Positions 1 to 7,631 of a DNA stretch of 21,324 nucleotides are shown here, piece after piece. Where the stretch lies: the NCBI GenBank assembly GCA_964566965.1, contig CAZMKO010000041.1:1-21324 (forward strand). The letters run 5' to 3'. The DNA is from Oleiagrimonas sp964566965 (GTDB taxonomy: Bacteria > Pseudomonadota > Gammaproteobacteria > Xanthomonadales > Rhodanobacteraceae). The notes under the pieces are model-generated. The model was not told where the DNA came from and ran no database searches. It was given only the letters and a program-made list of their open reading frames with translations. The position numbers and the translations under genes are program-made. How positions within the stretch are numbered: the first letter of the stretch is position 1; the number at the start of each line of letters is the position of its first letter.

Positions 1-1279
1 CCAGCACCGGGATGGCGGCCTTGACGTAGCTCATCACCAGCGCCAGCGGCATGCCATGGAAATGGCCGGCGGAAATCACCTGGTCCTCGACCACCTTGGC
101 GTTTTCGGCATCCGGGAACACCAGCGGGTTGTCGGTGACCGCGTTGAGCTCGATGTCAATGACGCGGCAGGCCTGTGCCACCGCGTCACGCACGGCGCCG
201 TGCACCTGCGGCATGCAGCGCAGGCAGTAGGCATCCTGCGGCTGGTGCTTCTTGCCGCCCTTGAACGGCAGGAAGCGCTGGTAGAACGCCTCGCGACCGT
301 GGCGCTCGTCCACGGGCACCCAATCCCAGGCGATATCGAAACGCTGGCTCTGCTGTTCGGGCGCGCTCCAGGCCTGCGCCGTCCACGGGCGGAAACGCGG
401 CACCAGGTGATACGGGATATCCACCAGGGTGGATTTTTCCAGCAGCCGGCGCACGCGCTCGGCCGTGGCCACCTGCCCCGGATGCGGACGCAGGGCATGC
501 ACCTCCTCGCGCAAGGCTCCGCTGCGTCCGGCGAAGGCATCCAGGCTCATGGCCGCGGCCATATCGGCAGTCTGCAGGAGGCGTTGCATGCGTTCCAGCG
601 CCAGCACCGCCGTGGCCAGCATCTGCGTGGTGCCGTTGTTGAGCGCCAGGCCTTCCTTGAAGGACAACCGGATCGGCTTCAGGCCGGCGCGCTTCAGTGC
701 CTCGGCGCCGGGCAGGCGTTCGCCTTCGAGGAAGGCCTCGCCGCCCCCCAGCAGTACGATGGCCAGATGCGACAGCGGGGCCAGGTCACCGCTGGCGCCC
801 ACCGAGCCCTTCTGCGGGATCACCGGTATCACGTTGCGGTTGAGCAGGTCCGCCAGCGCGTTGAGCGTGCCCGAGCGGATGCCCGAATGGCCGCGCATCA
901 GCGTGTTGATGCGGATCACCAGCATGGCACGCACCACCTCGGCCGAGAACGGCTCACCCACGCACACGGCATGGGTGACGATGAGGTTGCGCTGCAGCTC
1001 TTCCAGCAAGGTGCCGTGGGTTGGATCCGGGTTGCCGTCCGGCAGCCGGTCGCGGACCCGATGCGAACCGAGCAGCTTGTCGGCGTTGCTGCCGAAACCG
1101 GTGGTGACGCCGTAGATCGGCTCGCCGCAGCTGACTTTTTCGGCCAGGAAGTCCGCTGTGCGCTGGACCCGGCCCAGCTTGGCCCCATCCAGTGCCACGC
1201 GGGCGCCACGCGCCACCTGCACGACCTGGCTGCGGGTCAGGCTGTTGCCGTCGAGGATGATGGTTTGCGGCTTGTTCAC
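1..1279 (-). CDS. hutH: Aromatic amino acid (histidine-type) ammonia-lyase, C-terminus cut by window edge
   Basis: This is a MIO-dependent ammonia-lyase of the HAL/PAL/TAL family, which removes ammonia from an aromatic amino acid (histidine to urocanate if it is a true HutH). 426 codons are visible; the frame is open at base 1. The start is GTG at 1279, with GGAG seven bases upstream. The MIO-forming Ala-Ser-Gly is at residues 162-164 within SVGASGDLAPLSH. The catalytic loop tyrosine is Y56 (YGVTTGFG) and the substrate-pocket histidine is H103 (VTHAV). Further core motifs are YCLRCMPQV and TDNPLVF. Two oddities: the usual LLNGT reads LNNGT, and about 45-50 extra residues (roughly 290-340, rich in Trp, Arg and Gln) lie before YCLRC compared with Pseudomonas HutH. 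The glutamate that binds imidazole in HutH lies beyond the window, so substrate is undecided. It follows hisS by 97 bases and could be cotranscribed with it. Confidence 0.88.
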   Translation of the reverse strand, partial: MNKPQTIILDGNSLTRSQVVQVARGARVALDGAKLGRVQRTADFLAEKVSCGEPIYGVTTGFGSNADKLLGSHRVRDRLPDGNPDPTHGTLLEELQRNLIVTHAVCVGEPFSAEVVRAMLVIRINTLMRGHSGIRSGTLNALADLLNRNVIPVIPQKGSVGASGDLAPLSHLAIVLLGGGEAFLEGERLPGAEALKRAGLKPIRLSFKEGLALNNGTTQMLATAVLALERMQRLLQTADMAAAMSLDAFAGRSGALREEVHALRPHPGQVATAERVRRLLEKSTLVDIPYHLVPRFRPWTAQAWSAPEQQSQRFDIAWDWVPVDERHGREAFYQRFLPFKGGKKHQPQDAYCLRCMPQVHGAVRDAVAQACRVIDIELNAVTDNPLVFPDAENAKVVEDQVISAGHFHGMPLALVMSYVKAAIPVL

Positions 1280-1376
1280 TGCGTAGCTCCGGATGCGTGG
1301 CCCGCGCGCACGCGGCGCATGGCGGGGCCGGATGATGATGTGGTGGGGCGTGTCGGCCGTGGCGGCGCGTGGCGGG

Positions 1377-2753
1377 TCAGCCCATCGCTTCGGCCTGTTC
1401 CAGCTCCACGCGCAGGGTCCGTGCCAGTTCGTCGCGCGGCACCTCGTATTGTTCGTTGCGGGCCAGATCCTTGACCGTGACCACGTGGCGGGCCAGTTCG
1501 TCCCCGCCCTGCATCAGGGCAAAGCGGATGCCGGCACGGTTGGCGTATTTCAGCTGCTTGCCCAGCTTGGCCCCGTCCAGCACCACTTCGGTGGCGATGC
1601 CGGCACCACGCAGGTCGGTGGCCAACGCCAGTGACGCGGCCAGCGCGTCCTCGTCCATCTGCGTAACCAGGGCCTGGACGGTGCTGCCCGTCCCGGCCTC
1701 GATCAGGCCGGCCTCGCGAAGCTGCCAGTACAGGCGCGTGGCGCCAATGGAGATACCCACGCCGGGCAGGCGCGATTTGGTGTACTGGCTGGCCAGGTTG
1801 TCGTAGCGGCCGCCGGAGCAGATGGAGCCGATGCCGGGGTGCTCGTCCAGGGTGGTCTCGTAGACCATGCCGGTGTAGTAGTCCAGGCCGCGGGCGATGG
1901 ACAGGTTCAACGCGAACGCCGACTCGGGGACACCGAAGGCGTGGATCAACCGCAACACCTCCTTCAACTCGGCGCGCCCCTGCTCGAAGGTCTCGCTGCC
2001 CGGACCCAGCGCGTCCAGTTTGTCGAGCGCGTCGGCCAATGAGGTGGAGCGCACCTGCACGAACTCCAGAATCCGGTCGGCCGCTTCGGTGGAAAGGCCG
2101 AAGGCCGCGCCGGTGAGTGTCTGGCGCACGTAGTCCGGACCGCGCTTGTCCAGCTTGTCGACCTCGCGCAACACCAGCGTCTGCCGCTCGGCATCGTCGA
2201 CGCCCAGGCCCTCGAAAAAGCCGCGCATCAGCTTGCGGTGGTTCATCTGGATGGTGAACTTGCCGATGCCCAGCTCGCTGAACACGGCGTGGATCACGGC
2301 CGGAATCTCGGCGTCATAACGAATCGACAGGTCGTCCTTGCCGATCACGTCGATATCGCACTGGTAGAACTCGCGGAAGCGCCCGCGCTGTGCGCGTTCG
2401 CCACGGTACACCCGCTGCGTCTGGTAGCGCCGGAACGGAAACGCCAGCTCGCGTTCGTGCTGGGCCACGTAGCGCGCCAGGGGCACGGTGAGGTCGAAGC
2501 GCAGCGCCTGATCCGGCTTGCCGCCCTGCTCCAGGGCGCCGGTCGACTGCACGAAATACACCTGGCGCTCGGTCTCGCCGCCGGTCTTGGTGAGCAGCAC
2601 GTCGGCAAACTCGATCGCCGGCGTCTCGATCGGCAGAAAACCGAACCGCTCGTAGTTGCGGCGGATGGTGTCCAGCATGCGCTGGAAACCCACCTGTTCC
2701 AACGGCAGCAGCTCGAGCGTGCCGGGGATGGTGCGGGCCAGGGACTGCGCCAT
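1377..2753 (-). CDS. hisS: Histidine--tRNA ligase, eukaryote/archaea-like subtype
   Basis: This class II aminoacyl-tRNA synthetase charges tRNA-His with histidine in the cytoplasm. The product is 458 residues. The start ATG at 2753 is preceded by AGGAG six bases upstream. A longer reading to 2858 would run into the tRNA terminator and adds no conserved sequence. Motif 2 lies at about 108-137 (RVYRGERAQRGRFREFYQCD), the histidine-binding motif ARGLDYYTG at 287-295, and motif 3 (GVGISIG) from 331. A C-terminal anticodon-binding domain follows from about residue 360. The motif 2 loop, the VDKLDK segment and ARGLDYYTG resemble human HARS more than E. coli HisS, whose equivalents are RHERPQKGRYRQFHQ and VRGLDYYN. 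I recall close relatives in Xanthomonas. The function is secure; only the subtype is unusual. Confidence 0.97.
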   Translation of the reverse strand: MAQSLARTIPGTLELLPLEQVGFQRMLDTIRRNYERFGFLPIETPAIEFADVLLTKTGGETERQVYFVQSTGALEQGGKPDQALRFDLTVPLARYVAQHERELAFPFRRYQTQRVYRGERAQRGRFREFYQCDIDVIGKDDLSIRYDAEIPAVIHAVFSELGIGKFTIQMNHRKLMRGFFEGLGVDDAERQTLVLREVDKLDKRGPDYVRQTLTGAAFGLSTEAADRILEFVQVRSTSLADALDKLDALGPGSETFEQGRAELKEVLRLIHAFGVPESAFALNLSIARGLDYYTGMVYETTLDEHPGIGSICSGGRYDNLASQYTKSRLPGVGISIGATRLYWQLREAGLIEAGTGSTVQALVTQMDEDALAASLALATDLRGAGIATEVVLDGAKLGKQLKYANRAGIRFALMQGGDELARHVVTVKDLARNEQYEVPRDELARTLRVELEQAEAMG

Positions 2754-2809
2754 GGGAACTCCTGCAAAAAAATCGAAGTCCCCTAGTTTACCCGCTGCGC
2801 CGCCGCTTA

Positions 2810-2828
2810 CCATGCCCGCCGGGCATGG
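2810..2828 (-). other. GC-rich hairpin upstream of hisS
   Basis: A perfect 8-base inverted repeat (CCATGCCC / GGGCATGG) with a 3-base loop lies 57 bases before the hisS start and 19 bases beyond the tRNA terminator. No T-run follows. It may be a leader structure in the hisS mRNA or a small repeat. No clear hisS promoter was found; TAAACT near 2785 is a weak -10 candidate. Confidence 0.35.
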
Positions 2829-2847
2829 CGGCACGCCTGCGGACACG

Positions 2848-2876
2848 AAAAAGGCCACCGCGAGGATGGCCTTTTT
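2848..2876 (-). terminator. Rho-independent terminator of tRNA-Pro
   Basis: The stem AAAAAGGCCA / TGGCCTTTTT with a 9-base loop begins 11 bases past the CCA end of the tRNA. The T-run on the minus strand fits an intrinsic terminator. The symmetric A and T runs would let it work in both directions. Confidence 0.85.
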
Positions 2877-2887
2877 GCATATGTCGT

Positions 2888-2964
2888 TGGTCGGGGAGAC
2901 AGGATTTGAACCTGCGACTTCTACGTCCCGAACGTAGCGCTCTACCAGGCTGAGCTACACCCCG
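2888..2964 (-). tRNA. tRNA-Pro (anticodon CGG)
   Basis: A 77-base tRNA with an encoded CCA end. The anticodon stem CTACG / CGTAG encloses the loop TTCGGGA, so the anticodon is CGG, reading CCG. The D stem GCTC / GAGC pairs fully. The T stem GCAGG / CCTGT has one G-U pair around the loop TTCAAAT. The acceptor starts with C1 paired to G72, as is typical of bacterial tRNA-Pro, with discriminator A73. Position 6 is a U-U mismatch with 67, which is unusual. A good promoter precedes it and a terminator follows, so it is transcribed on its own. Confidence 0.96.
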
Positions 2965-2978
2965 ACGGGAGGCCGGCA

Positions 2979-3007
2979 ATGATAATGGCGGGATCGGTAC
3001 TTGGCAA
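2979..3007 (-). promoter_or_regulatory. Sigma-70 type promoter of tRNA-Pro
   Basis: On the minus strand TTGCCA (-35, five of six consensus bases) is followed by a 17-base spacer and TATCAT (-10, five of six). Transcription would begin about 7 bases before the tRNA 5' end. The stretch after the -10 is GC-rich (GCCGGCC), like the discriminators of stringently controlled stable RNA genes. Confidence 0.75.
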
Positions 3008-3065
3008 TGCCTTTTCCCATATCCCCTTGTCCGACATGCCACCCGCACCCGGCATGCCGCCGCGC

Positions 3066-3476
3066 TCAGACGGCGGGGCGGTCCGAAGGGTGGTTCACGC
3101 CATCCGCCGTGGGAACATCGCCCAGCGCGAAGGGATCGACACCTTCCAGGCAACCGACGTTGTAGCCGTACTGGTCGGGATGCGAGCGGCGCTGGTGGTG
3201 CGTGTAGATGCCGCAGCGATCGCAGAAATAATGCTTCGCCGTGTGCGTGTTGAACTGGTACAGACGCAGGCGTTCGGCACCCTTCACGACGTGCAGCCCA
3301 TCCAGCGCCACGGTGGCGGCAATGGCGCCGCGACGCCGGCACAGCGAACAATCACAGCGGCGCGGATCGACCACGCCGTGCGGCAAATCGAGTTCCAGTT
3401 CCACCGCGCCGCAATGGCAGGTGGCCCGGTGGCGGGGGCCGATGGCCACGCCACCGACGGTCTTGAATGCGTTCAT
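3066..3476 (-). CDS. GFA/CENP-V (Mss4-like) domain zinc protein
   Basis: This 136-residue protein has the Mss4-like fold of the glutathione-dependent formaldehyde-activating (GFA) family. It shows three cysteine groups expected to bind zinc: C20 and C22 (CHCG), C41, C43 and C46 (CDCSLC), and C85 and C88 (CDRCG). The middle of the protein (VKGAERLRLYQFNTHTAKHYFC) is typical of the family. Most bacterial members are uncharacterised, so the enzymatic name should not be taken as a demonstrated activity. The start ATG at 3476 has GGAG about nine bases upstream. It follows pilZ with a 42-base gap and may be the last gene of that run. A weak hairpin (about 3503-3518) lies in the gap. Confidence 0.85.
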   Translation of the reverse strand: MNAFKTVGGVAIGPRHRATCHCGAVELELDLPHGVVDPRRCDCSLCRRRGAIAATVALDGLHVVKGAERLRLYQFNTHTAKHYFCDRCGIYTHHQRRSHPDQYGYNVGCLEGVDPFALGDVPTADGVNHPSDRPAV

Positions 3477-3518
3477 GGGAAGGAACTCCGTTGTCCGGCC
3501 ATCCGTCCCCCCCGACGG

Positions 3519-3869
3519 TCACATGGTCTGCGTCGGGCGCTCGGCGGTCAACATGCCACCAAGAATGGCCTCGATCTTGGTGTGCGCCATCTCGCCGTCG
3601 CCACCGACGGCGTTGAAGTGCACGCCCACGCCGGGCGTGCGGTTGCCGGCGCCCACCGGAGTCACCCAGACCACCTTGCAGGCCACCAGCATGCGCTCGT
3701 TGGCCTCGACCAGGTTGATCATCAACACCACCTCCTCGCCCAGGCTGTAGCGCTGCGTGGTGGGCACGAACAAACCGCCGTTCTTGAGAAAACTCATGTA
3801 CGCGGCGTAAAGCGCCGCCTTGTCGTCCACCTTCAACGACAACATGCCTTGTTTCGGCGTGCTGGACAT
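3519..3869 (-). CDS. pilZ: Type IV pilus assembly protein PilZ
   Basis: This 116-residue single PilZ domain protein matches the founding PilZ of Pseudomonas and Xanthomonas, needed for type IV pilus assembly. In Xanthomonas that protein contacts the PilB ATPase and the EAL protein FimX. Residues 20-35 contain the conserved segment AAYMSFLKNGGLFVPT, and 76-86 the segment NRTPGVGVHFN. The RxxxR motif used by other PilZ domains to bind cyclic di-GMP is absent from the N-terminus, as in the founding PilZ. Its usual place is just after holB. Here a deacetylase gene lies between them, and pilZ starts 13 bases after that gene's stop, so it is clearly in the same run. Confidence 0.93.
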   Translation of the reverse strand: MSSTPKQGMLSLKVDDKAALYAAYMSFLKNGGLFVPTTQRYSLGEEVVLMINLVEANERMLVACKVVWVTPVGAGNRTPGVGVHFNAVGGDGEMAHTKIEAILGGMLTAERPTQTM

Positions 3870-3882
3870 GGCCCCGTCCCGA

Positions 3883-4893
3883 TCAGTGCTGGAAGGGGAA
3901 AGCTTGATGCGGCGCGGGTGCCGCGGTCAAGTCGTGCCACCCCCAATGGTCGAAGATCCAGGGTGACCTGCATCGCAGTTTCAACTTCACGAACACCGGA
4001 CCGCCGGCCGACCCGTCCGGGGCCGTGATCCACGCCCTGCCCTCGCGCCATGTCAGCGGCGCCCGCATCCAGTGCCAGTGATGCACGCCGGCCCGGTGGG
4101 CCAGCGTCAGCTCCAACCGGGACCACAGGCCACGCGACGGTTGCCAGGGCAAGGCCAGCGCAGCCCCCCGTGCGAACGATGACCGGTCGGCGGCGACGTG
4201 CAGCTCGTGCAACAGCTCGCGGGGCGCAACATGCGCCAGCAGCCGCCGACGCGCCAGCGCCACCTGCGTGCGGTGCGCTTCGATGGCCCGACGCTTGGCG
4301 GCACGCATCGGCTCGTCCAGGCGGAACGCGACCGGACGGCCGCCGTGCGGGCGCCGGCCGTGGACGTGATAGGTGAGGCAAGTGCCGCGACAGGTTTCGA
4401 GGGACATCACCAGCCGCACCAGGACATGGCAGGCGGAATGATCCGGATGCGCATCGGTCAGCGACGGCACGACCACGACGTCCGGCGCCACAGCCCGCCA
4501 CAGCCCGCGGAGGGCCTCGATGGCCGCTCGAGCGTCGGCCTGCAGGCGCGTGGTGACGCCCATGTCCGGCCACCCCAGGCGATGCAGGCGGGCATCGCCG
4601 GCGCCGAGGCACGACAGGGCCGCACGCATCTCGGCATGTCGGCGCTCTCCCCAGCGTCGCCGATCAGCCGCGCCGATACGCAGGCGCCGTTCGAGCACGC
4701 GTTGCGGCCAGGGATTGGTATCGCCGTCGGTCAACGAGACGATGTCCAGATGCGCACCGGCCTGTACCGCATGCTGGATGAAGCCGCCGCTCCCCAGCGA
4801 CTCGTCGTCGGGATGCGGTGCAAACAAAAGTACGCGCGCGTCGCGCAATCGTTCCGGCCAGCCCGGTGCGACGGGCGGCACGACGGTATTCAT
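3883..4893 (-). CDS. PIG-L/LmbE family deacetylase with long C-terminal extension
   Basis: This 336-residue protein carries the PIG-L fold of zinc-dependent N-acetylglucosamine deacetylases (as in MshB, BshB and PIG-L). The motif PHPDDES is at 26-32, with H27 and D30 as expected metal ligands and D29 as expected base. The second motif HPDH is at 149-152, supplying the third ligand H152. The conserved SLTDGD segment is at 53-58. No signal peptide is visible. Typical members have about 230 residues. Here some 100 more follow, with an aromatic, histidine-rich stretch (HHWHWM) that I do not recognise. The gene sits between holB (16-base gap) and pilZ (13-base gap), where most relatives have nothing. 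The substrate is unknown; a glycan, lipid-linked sugar or small thiol precursor are all possible. Confidence 0.88.
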   Translation of the reverse strand: MNTVVPPVAPGWPERLRDARVLLFAPHPDDESLGSGGFIQHAVQAGAHLDIVSLTDGDTNPWPQRVLERRLRIGAADRRRWGERRHAEMRAALSCLGAGDARLHRLGWPDMGVTTRLQADARAAIEALRGLWRAVAPDVVVVPSLTDAHPDHSACHVLVRLVMSLETCRGTCLTYHVHGRRPHGGRPVAFRLDEPMRAAKRRAIEAHRTQVALARRRLLAHVAPRELLHELHVAADRSSFARGAALALPWQPSRGLWSRLELTLAHRAGVHHWHWMRAPLTWREGRAWITAPDGSAGGPVFVKLKLRCRSPWIFDHWGWHDLTAAPAPHQAFPFQH

Positions 4894-4909
4894 GGCAACC
4901 GCACGTCAC

Positions 4910-5851
4910 CTATCGCCATTGCGACAGGAGATCGAGGATCAACAAGTCCGGACGCAACGGCCCGCGCAACGCTTCGCGCGCCGCGTTGGCACGCTGGAAC
5001 CAGCGCGTCAGTCCGTCACCGTCAAGGCGGCTGTGCAGGCGTCCGTCCCCGCCGCCGGCACGCAGACGCGTCTCCACCGCCACCATGTGCGCGGCAAACC
5101 AGAGCCGTTGCGGCAACGACTCGTCGCCGATCCAGCGCCGCATCACGCTGTACACATCGCTGCGTTCCTGGGCCAGTGCGGTGAGGTCGTCACGGACCCG
5201 GTCGTGCTCGTCCAGCAGACCTTGTCCGGCCCAGTCGCGGGCCAGCCCGGGGTTGCCGCCGGCCGCCTGCAAGGCCGCATCGGCCTGCGCCACCCCGGCC
5301 TGCTGCAGCCACTGCAGGGCGTCATCCCGGGACGGCAGGCGAAAGTCGATGCGCTGGCAGCGGCTGCGGACGGTGGCCGGCAACCGCCAGGGGGCATCGG
5401 CCACCAGCAGGATGACGCTGGCAGGCGTCGGCTCCTCCAGGGTCTTCAGCAACGCGTTGGCCGCGGAGGGGTTCATGGCATCGGCCGGATCGATGGTGGC
5501 GACCTGGCGTCCGCCGAACTGACTGGCCATGGCCAGCCGTGCCGACAAGCCGCGCACCTGCTCGACCACGATCTCCTTGCGCAGCTTGCCGCTCCTGGCC
5601 GGCTCGAGGCCAATGGCGACATGGTCCGGATGGGTACCGGCATCCAGCAGCCGGCAGGCGCGACACTGGCCGCAGGCCTCGCCATCGACCGGTTCCGCAC
5701 ACAGCAACAACCGCTCCAGGCGGTGCGCGAAATCACGCTTGCCCAGCCCTGCCGGCCCGGCCAGGAGCAAGGCATGCGGCACGGCATCGCGCTCGCGGCG
5801 ACGACCCAGCCGCTGCCAGGCCTCCCGGTGCCATGGCGGTGGCACGGTCAC
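4910..5851 (-). CDS. holB: DNA polymerase III subunit delta prime
   Basis: HolB is part of the clamp loader that opens the beta sliding clamp at primed DNA. The 313-residue product has the degenerate P-loop AGPAGLGK near residue 31-38. Its zinc site has all four cysteines, C51, C60, C63 and C66 (CGQCRAC), which line up with E. coli C50, C59, C62 and C65. The sensor region NALLKTLEEP and the SRC arginine finger (VRSRCQRIDF) are present. The start is GTG at 5851, sharing GTGA with the tmk stop, so the two genes are translationally coupled. A second GTG two codons on is an alternative start. Confidence 0.96.
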   Translation of the reverse strand: MTVPPPWHREAWQRLGRRRERDAVPHALLLAGPAGLGKRDFAHRLERLLLCAEPVDGEACGQCRACRLLDAGTHPDHVAIGLEPARSGKLRKEIVVEQVRGLSARLAMASQFGGRQVATIDPADAMNPSAANALLKTLEEPTPASVILLVADAPWRLPATVRSRCQRIDFRLPSRDDALQWLQQAGVAQADAALQAAGGNPGLARDWAGQGLLDEHDRVRDDLTALAQERSDVYSVMRRWIGDESLPQRLWFAAHMVAVETRLRAGGGDGRLHSRLDGDGLTRWFQRANAAREALRGPLRPDLLILDLLSQWR

Positions 5852-6477
5852 GGACGGGCCTCCAGGAAGGCATCCACCGCAGCCACGGCCTGCGTCAATA
5901 CCTGATCGGGATCGCGGCTGGCATCGAGGATGCGGAAACGGTCCGGCTCGGTGGCGGCGCGCGCGCGATAAGCCTCACGCACCCGCTCGAAAAACGGCAA
6001 GGCTTCCTTTTCGATGCGGTCGCCGGGGCCACGGCCGGCGATGCGCTGGCGTCCGGTCGATACCGGCACGTCCAGCAACAGCGTCAGGTCGGGGATCAGC
6101 CCGTCCACGGCCCAGGCGTCCAGCGCCGCGATGCGCTCGAAGGGTTGCCCGCGGCCGCCGCCCTGGTAGGCATAGCTGGCGTCGACGAAGCGGTCACACA
6201 GTACACAGCGCCCCGCATCCAGCGCCGGACGCAGCACCTCGCGTACCAGCTGCGCACGCGCGGCGAACATCAACAGCAATTCGGATTCGGCGCACACCGC
6301 GCCATGGGCATGACCGAGGACCAGTTCACGAATGGCTTCGCCCAGCGCGGTACCGCCGGGCTCACGCGTCAACAACGGCGCCATGCCGCGGCGCTCGAGA
6401 TGCGCGCGCAAGCCGTTCACCAGCGTGCTCTTGCCGGCACCTTCGCCTCCTTCGAGGGTAATGAACAGGCCGGTCAT
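5848..6477 (-). CDS. tmk: Thymidylate kinase
   Basis: Tmk phosphorylates dTMP to dTDP for DNA synthesis. The 209-residue product starts MTGLFITLEGGEGAGKST, with the P-loop at 10-18. The REPGGT segment follows, then DRFVDASYAYQGGGRG, and the LID region with GDRIEKEALPFFERVREAY, the arginine arrangement of bacterial type enzymes. The frame is open further upstream, but only this ATG gives the normal N-terminus. The Shine-Dalgarno signal is weak (GGGG about 8 bases upstream). 107 bases separate it from mltG. That gap holds a G/C-rich run but no convincing promoter, and tmk overlaps holB by four bases. Confidence 0.96.
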   Translation of the reverse strand: MTGLFITLEGGEGAGKSTLVNGLRAHLERRGMAPLLTREPGGTALGEAIRELVLGHAHGAVCAESELLLMFAARAQLVREVLRPALDAGRCVLCDRFVDASYAYQGGGRGQPFERIAALDAWAVDGLIPDLTLLLDVPVSTGRQRIAGRGPGDRIEKEALPFFERVREAYRARAATEPDRFRILDASRDPDQVLTQAVAAVDAFLEARP

Positions 6478-6584
6478 GTCGAAACCCCGGCAACGGAGGG
6501 AAACGATGAGCAGGGGCCGGGGGCCGGACCCCGACGGTTCCTCGCCGAAAACGCACACATGGCGGAATCCTCTCCCATCACCGT

Positions 6585-7631
6585 TCACCGGCACCGTTTC
6601 AATTGATGACAGGCGACGGCGCGGTTGTGTTCGCCGAGGGTGTCGGAAAACACGTGCCGGCCACTGCCGTCGCCGCGCGCCACGAAGTACAACGCCTTGC
6701 CCGCGGCGGGATGCAGTGCCGCATGGATGGCCACCTTGCCCGGCATGGCGATGGGCGTGGGCGGCAGGCCCTTGTGCAGATAGGTATTCCACGGCGTGTC
6801 CGTGCGCAGCGCCTTCCAGGTGATGTCGCCGTGGTAATCCTCACCCATGCCGTAGATGACGGTGGGATCGGTCTGCAGCGGCATGCCCATCTTCAGGCGC
6901 CGGGCGAACACGCCGGCGATGCGGCGGCGCTCGTCGGAACGGGCGGTTTCCTTTTCCACCAGGGAAGCCAGGATCAACGCCTGATAAGGCGACTTGAGCG
7001 GCACCTCGGGATCACGCGCGGCCCATTCGTCGGCAAGCACCTTCTGCATGGCCTGGTGGGCACGCTTGAGCAGATCCAGGTCGGTATCGCCCTTCACATA
7101 GGCATAGGTCTCGGGCAAAAAGCGGCCCTCCGGGTCCTCTCCGGCGGCGCCGATGCGCTTCATGATGTCGGCATCGTCCATGCCGGCGCTGTCGTGCACC
7201 AGTTTGCCGGCCGCATCGAGCGCCGTGCGCACCTGCTTGAACGTCCAGCCGTCGATCAGGGTGAACTGGTGGCGCAACACCTTGCCCTCGGCCATGTTGC
7301 GCAGCAGCCGGCGTGGCGTGATGCCCTCGGGCAACGCGTATTCACCGGCATGCAGGGACTTGGCCACGCCCATGCGCAGCGCCAGGATGCGCCAGTACCA
7401 GGCCGGTGCCGCGCTCAGGTGACGGCTACGCAATTGACCAACGATGTGCTTGAAGCTGCTGCCACGGGCGATGTCGATGCTTTGGTCGGTACCGCGCACG
7501 GCCAACGGCGCCGTCGTGAAGCGTGCAACGTCGTGCCAGACAATGCCTGCCGCCGCGATCACGGCAAACAGAACCAGCCCCAGCAGGATGCGCGCCAGCG
7601 CCCCACCACGCATCCGCCCGGCCGCCCTCAT
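6585..7631 (-). CDS. mltG: Endolytic murein transglycosylase MltG
   Basis: MltG is an inner-membrane lytic transglycosylase that cuts nascent peptidoglycan strands and so limits glycan length (formerly YceG). The product has 348 residues with one N-terminal membrane segment at about 12-32 and a periplasmic LysM-like part after it. The catalytic glutamate is E226 in SLVEKET, matching E218 of the E. coli protein. Other family signatures are RFLPETY (170-176), LQTDPTVIYG (252-261) and HVFSDTLGEHNRAV near the C-terminus. The start ATG at 7631 overlaps the pabC stop as ATGA, implying coupling. A longer open frame upstream overlaps pabC and is not coding. pabC-mltG-tmk-holB is a common proteobacterial arrangement. 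Confidence 0.95.
   Translation of the reverse strand: MRAAGRMRGGALARILLGLVLFAVIAAAGIVWHDVARFTTAPLAVRGTDQSIDIARGSSFKHIVGQLRSRHLSAAPAWYWRILALRMGVAKSLHAGEYALPEGITPRRLLRNMAEGKVLRHQFTLIDGWTFKQVRTALDAAGKLVHDSAGMDDADIMKRIGAAGEDPEGRFLPETYAYVKGDTDLDLLKRAHQAMQKVLADEWAARDPEVPLKSPYQALILASLVEKETARSDERRRIAGVFARRLKMGMPLQTDPTVIYGMGEDYHGDITWKALRTDTPWNTYLHKGLPPTPIAMPGKVAIHAALHPAAGKALYFVARGDGSGRHVFSDTLGEHNRAVACHQLKRCR

Noticed and set aside
2754..2858. 35-residue N-terminal extension of hisS
   Set aside because: It runs into the tRNA terminator, is not conserved, and the ATG at 2753 has an excellent ribosome site.
2788..3351. 187-codon minus-strand frame covering the tRNA-Pro
   Set aside because: It spans the tRNA, its promoter and terminator, and overlaps the GFA-family gene in another frame; no protein family features.
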